64,000 bases of DNA from Arenicellales bacterium (GCA_958295885.1 OY282380.1:2108001-2172000), one strand, 5' to 3'; positions 27,690-37,377 are shown, counted from the stretch's first letter. The notes: generated by a model not told the origin, from the letters alone. Made by a program: numbers and translations.

Positions 27690-28554
27690 GCTGATCCGCC
27701 AACCGGCGTTCAGCGATTGAAACATACTCTGCTGACGTGTCATACCCCACGTAACGCCTATTTGACTTAACAGACGCAATGGCGGTGGTTCCTGACCCTA
27801 TGAAAGGGTCAAGTACGATATCACCCGCGTATGTATACAACTGAATAAGTCTTCTGGGCAGCTCTTCTGGATATGGTGCAGGATGATTTACGCGCTTTGC
27901 TGATTCGGCAGGGAAAGTCCAAACACTCTTGGTGAATTCCAAGAACTCTTCTTTTGTAATTGTGGATATTTTATCCTTTGCCGGACGGTTGTAACGACCT
28001 TTTGAGAAAACGAGTATGTATTCGTGCGTATCTCGCAGGACAGGATTTGATGCGCTCTTCCAACTGCCCCATGCACACGATACGCCTGCGCTGGCATTTT
28101 TGTACCAGATGATTTCACCCCGCATCAAAAAACCGAGCTCAATCATTTGTCGGGAAATCATGGCATTCATAGGAATATAAGGCTTGCGTCCAATGTTGGC
28201 GACATTCACACAAACTCTGCCTCCTGGCGCAAGCGCTCGATAAACTTCATTCCATACTGAATTCAGAAGATCATGGTATTCGTCTTCCGTCAAATCTTCG
28301 TCATATTCCTTGCCGACGTTATAAGGCGGTGATGTAACTGCCAAATGTACGCTGTTGTCTGGAATCTCATGCATGTCAGCACTTGAATGATTGTAGATTC
28401 GATTTATTACGTCGTCGGCGCAGTCATTTTCCTGTTCAGCCTGCATGTTGTTTGCATGACGTTTGGCAGCATACATCTTGCGTTTGTAGAATCCGTCTGA
28501 ATTATGACCCGTTCGGCTGCTTGTGCCGAACGTCAGCATTTCAGTTTTACTCAT
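27670..28554 (-). CDS. Beta-class site-specific DNA methyltransferase
   Basis: 294 residues. Motif IV TSPPYNVGKEY (residues 74-84) comes before motif I DPFIGSGTTAIAS (249-261), the order of beta-class enzymes. SPPY is most common in N4-cytosine methylases but also occurs in some N6-adenine ones. YTYAGDIVLDPF and GYDTSAEYVSIAERRL are typical. The frame is intact. No recognisable restriction gene is adjacent, so it acts as an orphan or belongs to a broken type II system. Recognition site unknown. Confidence 0.9.
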   Translation of the reverse strand: MSKTEMLTFGTSSRTGHNSDGFYKRKMYAAKRHANNMQAEQENDCADDVINRIYNHSSADMHEIPDNSVHLAVTSPPYNVGKEYDEDLTEDEYHDLLNSVWNEVYRALAPGGRVCVNVANIGRKPYIPMNAMISRQMIELGFLMRGEIIWYKNASAGVSCAWGSWKSASNPVLRDTHEYILVFSKGRYNRPAKDKISTITKEEFLEFTKSVWTFPAESAKRVNHPAPYPEELPRRLIQLYTYAGDIVLDPFIGSGTTAIASVKSNRRYVGYDTSAEYVSIAERRLADQHDLLFV

Positions 28555-29299
28555 AGATCACACCGTTTTTTGTTTAGAGCATCCGACAGGTAATTCATCA
28601 ATCAGCAGATTCCATTTGACCTTTTGTTCAATTGAATTGATTGGCGCGATTGCAGCCTTTGACCGTAGTGTTGTGCCGACCTGAAAATTTGTTGGGATGG
28701 CGGTCAGGATGCATTTCAGACATTCAGTGATGGTTCGCGGTTCGGTTGGAGCTGCGTTTCTGCTTATTATGTTTCTGTCCCTCGATGCAGTTTTCATGAG
28801 CTTCGACTTCGGCACACAGCAAGTCGCGTGCACTGTCTTAAACCTCTGTCTGCTCTCGTGCACGGCATCCATGCTGTTTCTGGTTTATGACCCCACAGTC
28901 ATGCTGCAGCTTCATACTCATCAAGCCTTTAAGATTGGTGGTTAGAAGGTTAATCTGCAGTCATCTATCTACGATAGCAGATATTCGACGCCTGCATAAG
29001 TGTTCCAGTTTTGAAAGAGCCATCCAGCTTGCAAGAACGGCATTGGAAAGACTGGTTTCTTTATTCTCCTGTGACCTGATGAAAATGTCATCAGGCTTAG
29101 TTGAAGGGCAGTGAATCTCGTCGAGCCATTAAATATCTGTGAACGAAGATATTGATCTCTGAATCAGCTGGCGATTTAGCCATCATTTCTGCGAGAGATG
29201 TTCCAGTTCGCAAGTGCTTGCCAAGTGCTTTACCTGTAGTGAAGGAAATCCTCTAACCGAATTTAGATATGGAAGAATATACGTCATATTCAAAGCAAA
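28555..29299. other. Noncoding or decayed stretch
   Basis: No frame on either strand shows a recognisable domain. The open frames at 28558-28872 (minus) and 28697-28945 (plus) overlap each other and look random. Confidence 0.45.
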
Positions 29300-29660
29300 T
29301 TCAAAGAATTACAAGTTTAGTATTCAATGGTGTGGATTCTATGTAAATTCTCCGACGTGCTTGCCCGGTCTGTTCGGTTACTCGAAACAAAAGCGACACG
29401 ACTGTCCGCTGGTAACACTGGACCTGAATTTGGACGAAACTGGCTTTGTTTGTCGCAGTAATGTGCTGCTGGCAATATATCGGAGCCGATACGCTTTGGC
29501 TGATGCGATCCGTTTCAGTGATTGTAAAGCCCTGACAGTGCCGATGGATGCGGGGGTCGTGCGCTAAGCCAAACTGCACTGACTTTCTGAGGACGATCAT
29601 GACTGGGTCGCGGTTGTCTGCCGCCCGAATACGCAATTTATTGCTTTGTTGATCGAAATT
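29300..29660 (+). pseudogene. IS1634-type (IS4-like DDE) transposase remnant
   Basis: The frame contains LFGYSKQKRHDCPLVTLDLN, LDETGFVCRSNVL and, further on, ALTVPMDAGVVR. These line up with the GYSKEKR.DCPLVTL...DE.GF..RS.V and ALVVMDAGIAT blocks of IS1634-type transposases. Between and after them the frame is damaged, and the stop at 29567 precedes weaker matching sequence. No element ends were found. Confidence 0.58.
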
Positions 29661-30668
29661 TACTACCTGTTGTTTGGGCTGATAGAAAGTACATATTAAG
29701 TCTGGAGCAAGCTATAAATAAAACTAGTCTAGTGTTGAAAGGTCATAAGAAAGTACAAATGTCAACAAGTCAAACAACATGCTGATGAAGCTCTCGCCTA
29801 ACAATTATTGGAATGTAGAGGAATTTTGTTCGGACCGACATTATGTGTGTGGGATGGTTCAATCATTTGAACAAAATGAAGGAAAAGAAGACAGTTTGGG
29901 CATGGAAAGTTGTAAAGATAATTTCTGATTTATGAACATTTCTATTCTGATCAAAGAAATTTTCAACAGATGATGGAATCATAGCAAAGTCGATTGTATG
30001 TAATTACGTAACTACTTGCCCCTTGTATGCCGACAATCACACTCTGATGTGGCTGTATTTTCACCTTGGTTGTCGTCATAAGAGCAGGGGCGAGCTTTCG
30101 CCCAAAATAAAACATCAGCAATTCCTCGGAGACAGTACGATGGCCGTAGAGAATTTGAAACACCTGATGTCTGTTGCTCATCGCAATCATTTTGAGAGCG
30201 GCTTCGTGTGTCTGCTCGGATGACCGAAGTGGGATTGATCACAGTGACAGGAATCGAACGCAATCGCAAATGAGAGAGCGTCCGCACCTGAAGCGCTGGA
30301 CTGCCGTTACTGAATAAACACCGGTAAGTGTTTCGCATGCCAATATCGGCATTTTGTCCGATCAGAATCAGCTGCTGCAAAGTCGATAACAGTTCATTTT
30401 GCTGTAACCTGCGACTGCGGCGCCGTCGCGGCGGATGATCTTTCCCTGTGATGTCCGCCTGATTTCCATTTTGGAATCGCAGAATGTACAATAGTTCATA
30501 TCGGAGAGTTTGAATTCTCAAACGCGATCCGATCACCGCGGAAATGTCCGGTCAGATCAGCTCAGTGGATGTTTCGACAGACATATCTCAAAAACGACCG
30601 TCCGAATGGCAGATTCGGCAGGCAGGTCATTTTCATTCGACAGCACAATAAGCATGGCAGGAAGATTT
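29661..30668. other. Leader and flank of the Rpn gene
   Basis: About 1 kb with no supported gene. It holds a hairpin-like arrangement at about 30013-30098 (CTTGCCCC...CGACAA against TTGTCG...GGGGCGAG), part of the inverted repeats around the Rpn gene. Confidence 0.4.
30031..30047. repeat. Left inverted repeat flanking the Rpn gene
   Basis: CGACAATCACACTCTGA here is the inverse of 32137-32153 with one mismatch. The match continues imperfectly outward (TACTTGCCCC here; TACTCGCCCC as complement, ending at 32174). The pair encloses the Rpn-family gene and may mark element ends. Confidence 0.55.
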
Positions 30669-31619
30669 ATGGCAGAACCTAAGCTTGACAAAATTAAATT
30701 CAAGAATCCGCATGATCGGCTGTTCCGCGAGATATATGGAGACCCGCGCAATGGTATGGATCTGTTCGAGCTGGCCTTGACAGCTGACGAGTTCAATGCT
30801 TTTGACTGGCGGACATTGCGTGCGCAGCCGACGGTTCATTTCATGCCGGACTCAAGCAAAAAAGAAGTTGATCTTCTGTATTCGGTCAAGTCCAAAAAGT
30901 CTGGTGCGCACTGCAAGATGGTATTCATGCTGGAGCACAAGAGCTGGCAGGATGCGAAATTGATGGTGCAGCTGCTGGAATATCAGACTGCAGCGTACAG
31001 AAAACAGATGATTCCGATATTGCCGATATTGATCTATCATGGTCGGGAATCGAAGTGGCCTTACAATTTGGAGTTCCACCAGAATCTGGCATCCGATTCA
31101 CCGGAAATGATCGAGATGTTCGGTCGACAGGTATTGAACTTCATTGTGCGCTGCGTGAACTTGCGCCGACCGCAGGTTCAGCAGCAGATAATGGAAAGGA
31201 AATTGGAAACTAAGCTGATATTGTATATATTTGACAGGATATGGGATGCGGATCTTAAAACGGTCGCCGAGTTGCTTCGGATGGGGCAGGAACTTGACGA
31301 TACGCGTCGAAAAGTATTGATTGGAAAGGCGGTTGACTACATTTGCCGAGTCAAGCCGGAAATCACAAGGGAGAAGATCATGGAAGTTGAACGAGCAGTC
31401 ATACCGCAGGAAGTATTGATGTCCCCGTTTCTTGAGGGGACATTGGAAGACAAGATGCAAGAGGGACTTGAGCAGGGGCTTGAGCAGGGAATTCAGCGAG
31501 GAGCTGAGCAGAATGCGCGGAAAGTTGCGCGGATGATGCTGCAGAACAATGAACCGATTGACAAGATCTGCAGCTACACCGGACTGAGCTCTGGCACGGT
31601 GAGGGAACTTTCTCGGTAA
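30669..31619 (+). CDS. Rpn family recombination-promoting nuclease/putative transposase (PF04754 type)
   Basis: 316 residues from the ATG at 30669, chosen for the AGGAAG four bases upstream and the conserved NPHDRLFREIYGD start. PD-(D/E)xK nuclease residues are visible as Asp68 (EVDLLYSV) and Glu89-x-Lys91 (MLEHKS), with QLLEYQTAAYRKQ after them. The C terminus has the typical charged EGLEQGLEQGIQRG repeat and an HTH-like end (IDKICSYTGLSSGTV). Rpn proteins cut DNA and promote recombination; whether they move is unclear. Intact copy; a dead relative lies at 24181. Confidence 0.85.
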   Translation: MAEPKLDKIKFKNPHDRLFREIYGDPRNGMDLFELALTADEFNAFDWRTLRAQPTVHFMPDSSKKEVDLLYSVKSKKSGAHCKMVFMLEHKSWQDAKLMVQLLEYQTAAYRKQMIPILPILIYHGRESKWPYNLEFHQNLASDSPEMIEMFGRQVLNFIVRCVNLRRPQVQQQIMERKLETKLILYIFDRIWDADLKTVAELLRMGQELDDTRRKVLIGKAVDYICRVKPEITREKIMEVERAVIPQEVLMSPFLEGTLEDKMQEGLEQGLEQGIQRGAEQNARKVARMMLQNNEPIDKICSYTGLSSGTVRELSR

Positions 31620-32260
31620 ACTGATCGGACCGGAACTTACTTGAACCAGCGATTCAGTGATTGACAGTGACTGACCTGCCGCCGCACGCTGAACAGGTCT
31701 GCTTGTAATCGTTGATTCAAAAACGATTCGGACCGACTGTCGCAGGGTGTCGGGCGCTGAGGAGTCGGATTCAGGCTGAGATTGGATTTCATCTAGAGAA
31801 CCCTCATTGAGAACTCGGAATGCGGCGTGTGACTGCAGATGCGTGCTTAAGGTAGAGATGCTCGAAAAACCAGACAAAACGCAGTTGGCAGAATCGAGGT
31901 GGTGGATGACTCACGGTATTGAGTTCTGTTCGCAGGCGCCGTTTCAACCATGATCGGTCAATTGCCTGCACCTGACTGAATGTCATGGTTGAACTGTTCA
32001 GTGACTTTGCGCGCGGTGTATGTATTGACGGCTTTGTTCAGTTGGTTGCGCCAGACGTAACGGTGGGTGCTGCGCCGGTATGCAGATTGGAAATTCCCAC
32101 TGTGAAACGACAATCAACGTGAGAATTCAGCGACAGTCGGAGTGTGATTGTCGCTAAACAAGCAGGGGCGAGTACGAAAATTCAAAGATTTTCCAATCTG
32201 GCAGTCAATGACTTAATTTTCCTGACGTGTTTGCGAGGATCTTGAATTTCCAGTCTGAGC
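31620..32260. other. Noncoding stretch between Rpn and purB
   Basis: 640 bp without a supported gene. It contains the right inverted repeat (32137-32174) of the Rpn unit. Short frames here match nothing recognised. Confidence 0.45.
32137..32153. repeat. Right inverted repeat flanking the Rpn gene
   Basis: TCGGAGTGTGATTGTCG pairs with 30031-30047 (16 of 17). The outward extension to 32174 (AGCAGGGGCGAGTA) also resembles 30084-30097 in direct orientation. Confidence 0.55.
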
Positions 32261-33628
32261 TCAAAATTCGTTACGTGCAAGTTCTTCAGCGATTCCTATG
32301 TAACGCTGCGGCGTTAATTCCAGAAGCTTCTGTTTTTCATCATCGGGTAAATTGAGCTGAGCGATGAAATCGCGCAGGGTTGCACCATCGACAGTGACAC
32401 CTCGGGTCAGACTCTTCAATTTTTCATATGGCAGTTCACCGCCGTATTTTCGAAGCACCGTTTGAATGCCTTCACTCAAGACTTCCCATGAATTTTCCAA
32501 GTCTCGGTTGACTTGAAGTGCATTGACTTCAATTTTCTTCAGACCGGCAGCCACAGACTGATACGAAATAAGACTGTGGCCTGCTGCAACACCTAGGTTT
32601 CTCATCACAGTCGAATCGCTAAGGTCTCTTTGCCAGCGACTGATCGGAAGTTTTCCGGCAAAATGACCAAACAAGGAATTTGCGACTCCCAAATTCCCCT
32701 CAGCATTTTCGAAATCAATTGGATTGACCTTGTGTGGCATAGCTGAAGATCCGACTTCTTCGCGAACGACTTTCTGTTTGAAGTAACCGAGCGATATGTA
32801 CCCCCACAGGTCGCGGCACAAGTCGATCAGAACGGTGTTGATTCGCTGGTAGCAGTGACAGAGTTCAGCGATGTAGTCGTGAGGCTCAGTCTGTGTCGTC
32901 ATCCGGCTGTAGTCCAATCCGAGACTCTCAACAAATTCTTGAGCTATCTCAGGCCAGTCGATCTCAGGATAGGCACAGTAAAGCGCGTTGAAATTGCCAA
33001 CAGCCCCACTCAGCTTGCCTTTGATCGAGATCGACATCAATTTGTTCGTCTGATCTTCCAAACGGCTCACAAATACTCTCAGTTCCTTGCCTACTGTCGT
33101 TGGCGATGCTGGCTGGCCATGAGTTCGAGCCAGCATCGGCACATCGGCATAACGAAACGCGAGTGCAGATAACTCGGAGATTACGAGCTGCAGCTGTGGA
33201 TGAAGGACAGTGTCGCGAGACTGTTTCAACATCAGACCGAAGCAATTGTCATTGATGTCATATGAAGTGCACCCAAAATGAATGAATTCCAGACTGTTTT
33301 CCAGTTTGGGAATGTCCTGAATTCGATTCTTCAAGTAATATTCGAGTGCTTTGACATCGTGTTTGGTTAGATTTTCGATCTTTTTTACGGCATCAGCATC
33401 GGTCGCAGAAAAATTGCTGGTGATCGATCGCAGCTGGTGAACAACCTGAACTGATAGACGATCCAGCTCGGCAACTCTTTCTAGCTTGGAGAGTGCAATA
33501 AGCCACTCGATTTCAACATGTACGCGAAATTTGATCAGGCCGTATTCACTGAATATTTTACGCAGCGGGCTGACTCGCAGACTGTACCGTCCGTCAAGAG
33601 GTGAAAGTGCTTCGATGCTTGATGTCAC
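32261..33628 (-). CDS. purB: Adenylosuccinate lyase (PurB)
   Basis: 455 residues. It splits adenylosuccinate and SAICAR in purine synthesis. The fumarase/aspartase signature reads GSSAMPHKVNPIDFENAEG with the catalytic serine in the flexible loop. IEALSPLDGRYS at the start and FIHFGCTSYDIND (catalytic histidine region) match the long gammaproteobacterial PurB. It lies 30 bp after ctaB on the same strand. Confidence 0.96.
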   Translation of the reverse strand: MTSSIEALSPLDGRYSLRVSPLRKIFSEYGLIKFRVHVEIEWLIALSKLERVAELDRLSVQVVHQLRSITSNFSATDADAVKKIENLTKHDVKALEYYLKNRIQDIPKLENSLEFIHFGCTSYDINDNCFGLMLKQSRDTVLHPQLQLVISELSALAFRYADVPMLARTHGQPASPTTVGKELRVFVSRLEDQTNKLMSISIKGKLSGAVGNFNALYCAYPEIDWPEIAQEFVESLGLDYSRMTTQTEPHDYIAELCHCYQRINTVLIDLCRDLWGYISLGYFKQKVVREEVGSSAMPHKVNPIDFENAEGNLGVANSLFGHFAGKLPISRWQRDLSDSTVMRNLGVAAGHSLISYQSVAAGLKKIEVNALQVNRDLENSWEVLSEGIQTVLRKYGGELPYEKLKSLTRGVTVDGATLRDFIAQLNLPDDEKQKLLELTPQRYIGIAEELARNEF

Positions 33629-33658
33629 GGATGAACCAATCGAATCAAGGCGATTTGG

Positions 33659-34582
33659 CTAAATGACAGCTTTAAAAAAGAAGTGATCGATCAGCATCGC
33701 AGCAAACATCAGCGATAAATACTGAATGGAATAGAGGAACATCTTGCGCGACAGCAGATCACTGTAGCTGATATAGAGTCGAAGTGCGAAAATAATAAAC
33801 AGACCATTTAGCACTACCGCAGCGGCGAGATAAAAAAGTCCAAACATGCCGACTGCAAAAGGCATGATTGTAACTGCTGCCAGAAGAATCGAATACAGCA
33901 GTATGTGCAAAAGAGTATATTTTCGCCCGTGAGTTACCGGAAGCATTGGAATGTTCGCATTCTGATAGTCCTTCGCGCGATACAGGGCCAACGCCCAGAA
34001 ATGAGGCGGCGTCCAGCAGAAGATGATCAAGAACAGTAGAAAAGCGTTGGAGTGAAGTTCCCCCGTCATAGCGGTCCAGCCAAGAACGGGAGGCATTGCC
34101 CCCGCTGCTCCGCCAATTACGATATTCTGAGGCGTAGCATGTTTGAGGAAAATCGTGTAGATCACCGCGTATCCGATCAATGACGCAAAGGTTAGCATCG
34201 CAGTGAGTGGATTCACACCTATGGTAAGAACCAACATTGACAGCATCGCTAGAAAACAGGCAAAAATTAATGCTGGCGTTGACTCCAATCGACCCGATGG
34301 AAGCGGACGATTCCTAGTTCGCTTCATCAATGAGTCTTTGTCTTCATCAAGAATATGATTGACCGCTGCTCCCGCCGCTGCGGCCAGTCCGATACCGAAG
34401 GTTGCCAGCAGCAAAGCGCTGATGTCAGGCAGCTGATTCGTGGCCAAAATCATTCCCACAATTGCAGTGAAAATGATGAGAGCGACTACGCGAGGCTTGG
34501 TGATTCGAAAATAATCCCGAAGAACTGCTCGTGCGGGATAAACCGGTGTCTGCTGTGTTTGGGCGGAAACGTCAGAATTCAT
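33659..34582 (-). CDS. ctaB: Protoheme IX farnesyltransferase (heme O synthase, CtaB/CyoE)
   Basis: 307-residue membrane prenyltransferase with about nine helices. The allylic-diphosphate-binding region NHILDEDKDSLMKRTRNRPLPSG is intact, as is the second loop ALYRAKDYQNANIPMLPV. It makes heme O, the precursor of heme A for the cytochrome oxidase encoded just upstream. ctaA (heme A synthase) is not in the window. Confidence 0.95.
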   Translation of the reverse strand: MNSDVSAQTQQTPVYPARAVLRDYFRITKPRVVALIIFTAIVGMILATNQLPDISALLLATFGIGLAAAAGAAVNHILDEDKDSLMKRTRNRPLPSGRLESTPALIFACFLAMLSMLVLTIGVNPLTAMLTFASLIGYAVIYTIFLKHATPQNIVIGGAAGAMPPVLGWTAMTGELHSNAFLLFLIIFCWTPPHFWALALYRAKDYQNANIPMLPVTHGRKYTLLHILLYSILLAAVTIMPFAVGMFGLFYLAAAVVLNGLFIIFALRLYISYSDLLSRKMFLYSIQYLSLMFAAMLIDHFFFKAVI

Positions 34583-34710
34583 TCAACTATTTACGATGCG
34601 ATTATTGATTCCTTATGGTGCATCTATTGTATGGAACAACAATTCTGAAATTGTGACAAGGCAATTTGAAATTCATGGACTGATCGAATTGGGTCCAAAC
34701 ATTCGAGTAA

Positions 34711-35448
34711 TTATGATTCAGAATCTGATTCTGGGGACGGTCGAAAAGTAAAAACGCAGTATATCACAAGCAGCGCCGCGCACAGTGCATACCACTGAAA
34801 AGCATAGGCCTTATGCCTTAGGATCCACTTGTCCGTTGGTTGGTTCCATTGACGTTCAAATCCACTCGGGTGTTCCTTATCCATTTGTATGACAAAATTC
34901 GCGATTGAATAAGGTGCGGCATCGTCAAAGCGAACCAGGTCCAAGGCTTGCCAAACGGTTTCCCATTTTCCTTGAATGGGGGCCTGTTCTTCCAGCTGAA
35001 AAACTTCTGAAGGTGGAATGACTGCGATTCCAGTAACGGTTGTTTCATCATCACTTGTTTCAACTGACGGCACCTCCGAACGGTCCGGTGAAGCCAGAAT
35101 CCATCCTCGATTGACCAGTACTCCGGTCTCTGCTCCTCGCAGCAGGAGAGGTGTTATGACGTGGTATCCAGCACGCCCTCCCAGTATTTGATTATCCAAA
35201 TAAAACTGACGAGATTCATCCCAGCGTCCGGTGACGCGTATGGGGTAAAACTCAATGTCTTGAGGCAGGGTAACATCGACAGCCAAGTCGATAGGCGCTG
35301 CAGTAAATCGACTTTGATGCTTGGTTTGAATATCAGCTTTTTCTTTTGCCCGGTCCAACTGCCACATTCCCAGTGCAGCGAGAATCGGTGCGAGAATCAG
35401 AGTGCAGATGGATGGAATGAGACGAGGGCGAAATTGGACTCTCAACAT
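34711..35448 (-). CDS. SURF1 family cytochrome oxidase assembly protein
   Basis: 245 residues with one transmembrane helix near each end, the SURF1/Shy1 plan. Characteristic segments are ALGMWQLDRA near the N terminus, FYLDNQ, GYHVITPLLL and VLVNRGWI. It assists heme A insertion into subunit I. It lies between coxC and ctaB, as in other gammaproteobacterial cox operons. Confidence 0.92.
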   Translation of the reverse strand: MLRVQFRPRLIPSICTLILAPILAALGMWQLDRAKEKADIQTKHQSRFTAAPIDLAVDVTLPQDIEFYPIRVTGRWDESRQFYLDNQILGGRAGYHVITPLLLRGAETGVLVNRGWILASPDRSEVPSVETSDDETTVTGIAVIPPSEVFQLEEQAPIQGKWETVWQALDLVRFDDAAPYSIANFVIQMDKEHPSGFERQWNQPTDKWILRHKAYAFQWYALCAALLVIYCVFTFRPSPESDSES

Positions 35449-35515
35449 GGTGTCAAATCTTTCGAGCCATGTTCACTGCTACAATGAGGACTGTGAATGC
35501 GAACTGCTGAATATT

Positions 35516-35755
35516 GTGACGCCAGATAAACTGATAATTGCCTTATTGATGCTGTTGATGATTGGCAGCTTGGGCTCTGCTTTTTGGTACATGATCAAAG
35601 ACCGTGGCAAAAGTGATCGAACGGTCAAGGCCCTTACTGCGCGAATTTCAATTTGGATTTTGTTACTTGCAATTATTGTGGGTGGAATCTACACGGGCTG
35701 GATCACTCCGAGCAATACAGTTCCGATGCCTCCAAAGAGTTCCGCCACCCAATAA
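35516..35755 (+). CDS. Twin-transmembrane protein (DUF2909)
   Basis: 79 residues from the GTG at 35516, with two hydrophobic helices (LIIALLMLLMIGSLGSAFWYMI and WILLLAIIVGGIYTGWI) around a basic loop. The pattern fits DUF2909, often found between coxC and SURF1. It is on the opposite strand to the oxidase operon. No ATG is available in frame after the upstream gene; the start rests on the conserved region. Confidence 0.72.
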   Translation: MTPDKLIIALLMLLMIGSLGSAFWYMIKDRGKSDRTVKALTARISIWILLLAIIVGGIYTGWITPSNTVPMPPKSSATQ

Positions 35756-35771
35756 CTTGGTCTGTCCCTGC

Positions 35772-36647
35772 TTAGACCACGTAGACAAAAATAAACAAAC
35801 CAACCCAGACGGTATCCACAAAATGCCAATACCATGCGGCTGCTTCAAAGCCAAAATGGTGATCGGCTTTGAAATGTCCTCGGACACACCGAACGAATAT
35901 GACCGCCAGAATGATGGCGCCGATGGTTACATGAGCTCCGTGAAATCCGGTCAGCAGGAAGAATGTTGCACCGTAGACGCCGGTTCCGAGAGTAAGACCC
36001 AGTTCTGAATAAGCATGGATATATTCATACGCCTGCAGATAAAGGAACAGAAAACCAAGGATTACCGTAATTGCCAGCCAGACGTTCAGGGATGTGCGCT
36101 GTTCTTTCTTAAGTGCCCAGTGAGCAATCGTTACTGTAACGCTGGAGGTCAGCAATATTATGGTATTCCAAATCGGAATTCCCCAAGCTCCGATGGTAGA
36201 AAACTGGCCCGCTGCCACTGGGGTATCTGCCGCAATAAGTTCGGCTCCCATTGGGCCGGCGGTCGGCCATCCACCTTCAAATCCCATCCATAGAATGTCG
36301 GTTTCCGCCAGCCAGGGAATCGCAAGATTTCTAAGATAAAACAGAGCGCCAAAAAATCCACCGAAGAACATGATCTCCGAAAAAATGAACCACAGCATGC
36401 CCATTCGAAATGAAATATCAACATGAGCGTTGTATTTCCCAGCTTCACTTTCTTTGACAACGACGCCAAACCAACCGAACATCATGAATGCAATGATCAG
36501 GCCGCCTATCAGCATTACGATAGGAGCCATGTTGACATCATTGATCAACATGACGAATCCGCCTGCTAACGTGAACAGTCCAACGGATGCTACAAGTGGC
36601 CAAGGACTCGGGTCAGGGAGATAATAGTCGCTGTTTGACGCGCTCAT
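35772..36647 (-). CDS. ctaE: Cytochrome c oxidase subunit III (CoxC/CtaE)
   Basis: 291 residues from the ATG at 36647 (MSASNSDYYLPDPSPWP); an ATG four codons earlier is possible. Seven helices are expected. GMLWFIFSEIMFFGGFFGALFY has the conserved glutamate helix, followed by GFHGAHVTIGA and AAWYWHFVDTVWVGLF. It is a non-catalytic subunit that stabilises the aa3-type oxidase. Confidence 0.95.
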   Translation of the reverse strand: MSASNSDYYLPDPSPWPLVASVGLFTLAGGFVMLINDVNMAPIVMLIGGLIIAFMMFGWFGVVVKESEAGKYNAHVDISFRMGMLWFIFSEIMFFGGFFGALFYLRNLAIPWLAETDILWMGFEGGWPTAGPMGAELIAADTPVAAGQFSTIGAWGIPIWNTIILLTSSVTVTIAHWALKKEQRTSLNVWLAITVILGFLFLYLQAYEYIHAYSELGLTLGTGVYGATFFLLTGFHGAHVTIGAIILAVIFVRCVRGHFKADHHFGFEAAAWYWHFVDTVWVGLFIFVYVV

Positions 36648-36698
36648 TTTTATCCTCAAATTTTGTTCAGGCGTACCTGTGATTTGTGTCTCATCAGC

Positions 36699-37253
36699 CT
36701 AGATGTCTTTTGGCTGATCAATTTCAAAAAAACTGTATGACAAAGTAATGGTTTTAATGTCGACCGGTGACTTTGCGTCAACATAAAACCGAACGGGCAA
36801 TTCGCTTTTTTCACCAGCGGCCAGCTGCTGACTTTCGAAACAGAAACACTCCAGTTTCACAAAATATCGTGCAGCCTGAATGGGTGTTACGCTGGGAATC
36901 GCCTGTACGTGGTAATCTCGATCAGACTTGTTTTTAACAGTGTAGTGAAGCTCGTTAATTTCACCCGGGCTTACTTTTGTTTTTTTAACCATAGGCTCAA
37001 TATCTAAAGGCAGCCCATTGTTCGACGTTCCGATAAATTCGATTGTAAGCTCTCGGCTTGGAACGACTTCGACGGCATCCGCATCCATCTGCATGGCGGC
37101 GATCGTCGGTTTTCCGCCAGCTCCGGTAATTTCGCAGAACAGGTTGTAAAGCGGCACCAGGGCATAACCGAATCCGAACATCAGAAATACTGCCGCGGTC
37201 AATGCAACCACGGTTCGTCGGTTGGTCCGTTTCGTTGTCGTGTTTTCTGTCAT
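36699..37253 (-). CDS. ctaG: Cytochrome c oxidase assembly protein CtaG/Cox11
   Basis: 184 residues: a single N-terminal membrane anchor (VVALTAAVFLMFGFGYALVPLYNLFCEITG) and a periplasmic domain with the copper-binding ECFCFESQQL motif. It delivers copper to CuB of subunit I. Its start is four bases after a 33-codon gene and it precedes coxC, the standard order. Confidence 0.94.
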   Translation of the reverse strand: MTENTTTKRTNRRTVVALTAAVFLMFGFGYALVPLYNLFCEITGAGGKPTIAAMQMDADAVEVVPSRELTIEFIGTSNNGLPLDIEPMVKKTKVSPGEINELHYTVKNKSDRDYHVQAIPSVTPIQAARYFVKLECFCFESQQLAAGEKSELPVRFYVDAKSPVDIKTITLSYSFFEIDQPKDI

Positions 37254-37257
37254 AGCG

Positions 37258-37359
37258 TCAAACCATTGACTGATTGACCATGATCAATACGAAAAACCCA
37301 AACGCAATAACACCCAGAATTGCGGCGAGTCGAACATTTCTGCGACGACGTTCTTGCAT
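37258..37359 (-). CDS. 33-residue cytochrome oxidase small membrane protein
   Basis: ATG at 37359 to TGA at 37258. The peptide has a very basic start (QERRRRNVR) and one hydrophobic helix (LAAILGVIAFGFFVLIMV). It sits 18 bp after coxA and four bases before ctaG. Small single-helix proteins occupy this slot in many proteobacterial cox operons and are annotated as small assembly proteins. It is too short for most gene callers. Confidence 0.75.
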   Translation of the reverse strand: MQERRRRNVRLAAILGVIAFGFFVLIMVNQSMV

Positions 37360-37377
37360 CACACTACACTCAAGTCC

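Noticed and set aside
28558..28872. 104-codon minus-strand frame upstream of the methyltransferase
   Set aside because: No recognisable domain, and a competing plus-strand frame covers the same DNA; random look.
30012..30536. 174-codon minus-strand frame upstream of the Rpn gene
   Set aside because: Arginine/serine-rich translation without motifs, spanning the repeat structures.
31098..31877. 259-codon minus-strand frame
   Set aside because: Antisense to the well-supported Rpn gene; no family likeness.
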